From Actinotalea sp. (GTDB taxonomy: Bacteria > Actinomycetota > Actinomycetes > Actinomycetales > Cellulomonadaceae): 6,162 bases of DNA. Position numbers and translations under genes: made by a program. Below the pieces are notes generated by a model. That model was not told where the DNA came from. It saw only the letters and a program-made list of their open reading frames with translations, and did not search any database. Shown here piece by piece: positions 5,832 to 6,162 of the stretch; the stretch's first letter is position 1, and the number at the start of each line of letters is the position of its first letter. The stretch covers positions 1-6,162 of the forward strand of contig JACIXM010000404.1 of the NCBI GenBank assembly GCA_014360395.1. Direction: 5' to 3'.

Positions 5832-5837
5832 GGAGAG
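5832..5837 (+). promoter_or_regulatory. bldC ribosome binding site, can pair with aptamer flank
   Basis: GGAGAG lies 4-9 bases before the ATG at 5842. Its AGAG (5834-5837) plus GAC (5839-5841) can pair with GTC-CTCT (5737-5743), just outside helix P1 of the riboswitch. This fixes the bldC start and offers a way to hide the site. Confidence 0.6.
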
Positions 5838-5841
5838 CGAC

Positions 5842-6066
5842 ATGTCGCCTCAGACCTCCCAGCAGGACCGTACCGACGCCCCTGGTGCTCTGCTCACCCC
5901 GGCGGAGGTCGCGAGCATGTTCCGTGTCGACCCCAAGACGGTGACCCGCTGGGCCAAGGCGGGCAAGCTCTCGGCGATCCGCACCCTCGGCGGCCACCGC
6001 CGCTACAGCGAGGCCGAGGTCCGCAGCCTCCTGCACGGCGTCCCGCAGCCGCGCGCCGAGGACTGA
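5842..6066 (+). CDS. bldC: BldC, MerR-like developmental transcription regulator
   Basis: This 74-aa protein is nearly the same as Streptomyces BldC (68 aa) across LLTPAEVASMFRVDPKTVT and GKLSAIRTLGGHRRYSEAEV. It is a lone MerR-type winged-helix DNA-binding domain with no effector or dimerisation domain. In Streptomyces BldC binds direct repeats as head-to-tail oligomers and holds back the onset of sporulation. The helix-turn-helix covers about 17-43 and the wing about 44-60, with the basic GGHRRY tip. The N-terminus (1-16) is polar and probably disordered. The ATG at 5842 follows GGAGAG and starts where BldC proteins start. An in-frame ATG at 5716 would translate the riboswitch and is not credible. 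In a non-sporulating relative its role would differ, perhaps in surface or motility genes; that is inference. It stands alone, closed by a hairpin. Confidence 0.95.
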   Translation: MSPQTSQQDRTDAPGALLTPAEVASMFRVDPKTVTRWAKAGKLSAIRTLGGHRRYSEAEVRSLLHGVPQPRAED

Positions 6067-6079
6067 TCCTCCGCACGCA

Positions 6080-6118
6080 CGAGACCCCTGGCCGGCTCCG
6101 CGCCGGTCAGGGGTCTCG
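6080..6118 (+). terminator. bldC terminator hairpin
   Basis: Seventeen paired bases, 6080-6096 with 6102-6118 (outer part CGAGACCCCTG / CAGGGGTCTCG), include one G·T wobble and surround the loop TCCGC. It starts 14 bases after the bldC stop. No T-run follows. Confidence 0.75.
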
Positions 6119-6130
6119 CACGCTTCCAGC

Positions 6131-6148
6131 GGTCCCGTGGGACCACGG
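6131..6148. repeat. Two overlapping palindromes at right edge
   Basis: GGTCCC-GT-GGGACC (6131-6144) and CCGTGG-GA-CCACGG (6135-6148) overlap. Two-base centres make poor RNA loops, so a DNA operator for the gene beyond the window is the likelier reading. The flanking bases up to 6162 hold no gene that can be supported. Confidence 0.4.
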
Positions 6149-6162
6149 TCGTCCGTAGCTCG

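Noticed and set aside
5716..5841. An upstream in-frame ATG that would lengthen BldC by 42 residues
   Set aside because: The extension would translate the riboswitch, has no homology, and the ATG at 5842 has its own ribosome binding site and fits BldC length.
6145..6162. Possible 5' end of a tRNA gene (CCGTAGCTCG at the window edge)
   Set aside because: It resembles the acceptor/TA/GCTC start of a tRNA, but the next base is G and not the near-invariant A14, and the rest is outside the window.
1..6162. CRISPR arrays, insertion sequences, prophage or attachment sites
   Set aside because: No spaced direct repeats, transposase, integrase or terminal repeats were seen, and composition looks even throughout.

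Overview
The window is high-GC DNA whose start codons, leaders and proteins point to an actinomycete. The best single clue is a near-canonical BldC at the right end. A full-length AdhE, a HrcA-type CIRCE site and a c-di-GMP-I aptamer would suit a facultative, possibly motile actinobacterium of the Cellulomonas/Kineococcus kind, but the genus is a guess.

Layout: 1-68 holds terminator-like hairpins. 69-2789 (minus) is adhE, a complete bifunctional aldehyde/alcohol dehydrogenase. 2790-3097 is a divergent control region with two DevR/DosR-like boxes, a CIRCE element, a 23-nt perfect palindrome and a small hairpin over the hsp20 ribosome binding site. 3098-3562 (plus) is an Hsp20 chaperone. 3563-3665 is a convergent terminator region with two strong hairpins. 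3666-4913 (minus) is a PatB/MalY-type PLP enzyme that is probably leaderless. 4927-4971 is a strong hairpin. 5010-5465 (minus) is a small SRPBCC protein. 5466-5841 is a second divergent control region whose right part is a c-di-GMP class I (GEMM-I) riboswitch. 5842-6066 (plus) is bldC, followed by a 17-bp terminator hairpin. The last 44 bases carry only overlapping palindromes.

The genes do not form one operon. The left half looks like a stress module: fermentative NADH disposal (AdhE) and a small chaperone, back to back, with signals that suggest heat (HrcA/CIRCE) and perhaps hypoxia (DevR/DosR) control. The right half is regulatory: a second-messenger-sensing RNA placed directly before a developmental-type MerR-like regulator. 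The riboswitch-bldC pair is the most notable item. In Streptomyces c-di-GMP reaches development through the protein BldD, whereas here the RNA leader of bldC itself appears to sense the same ligand.
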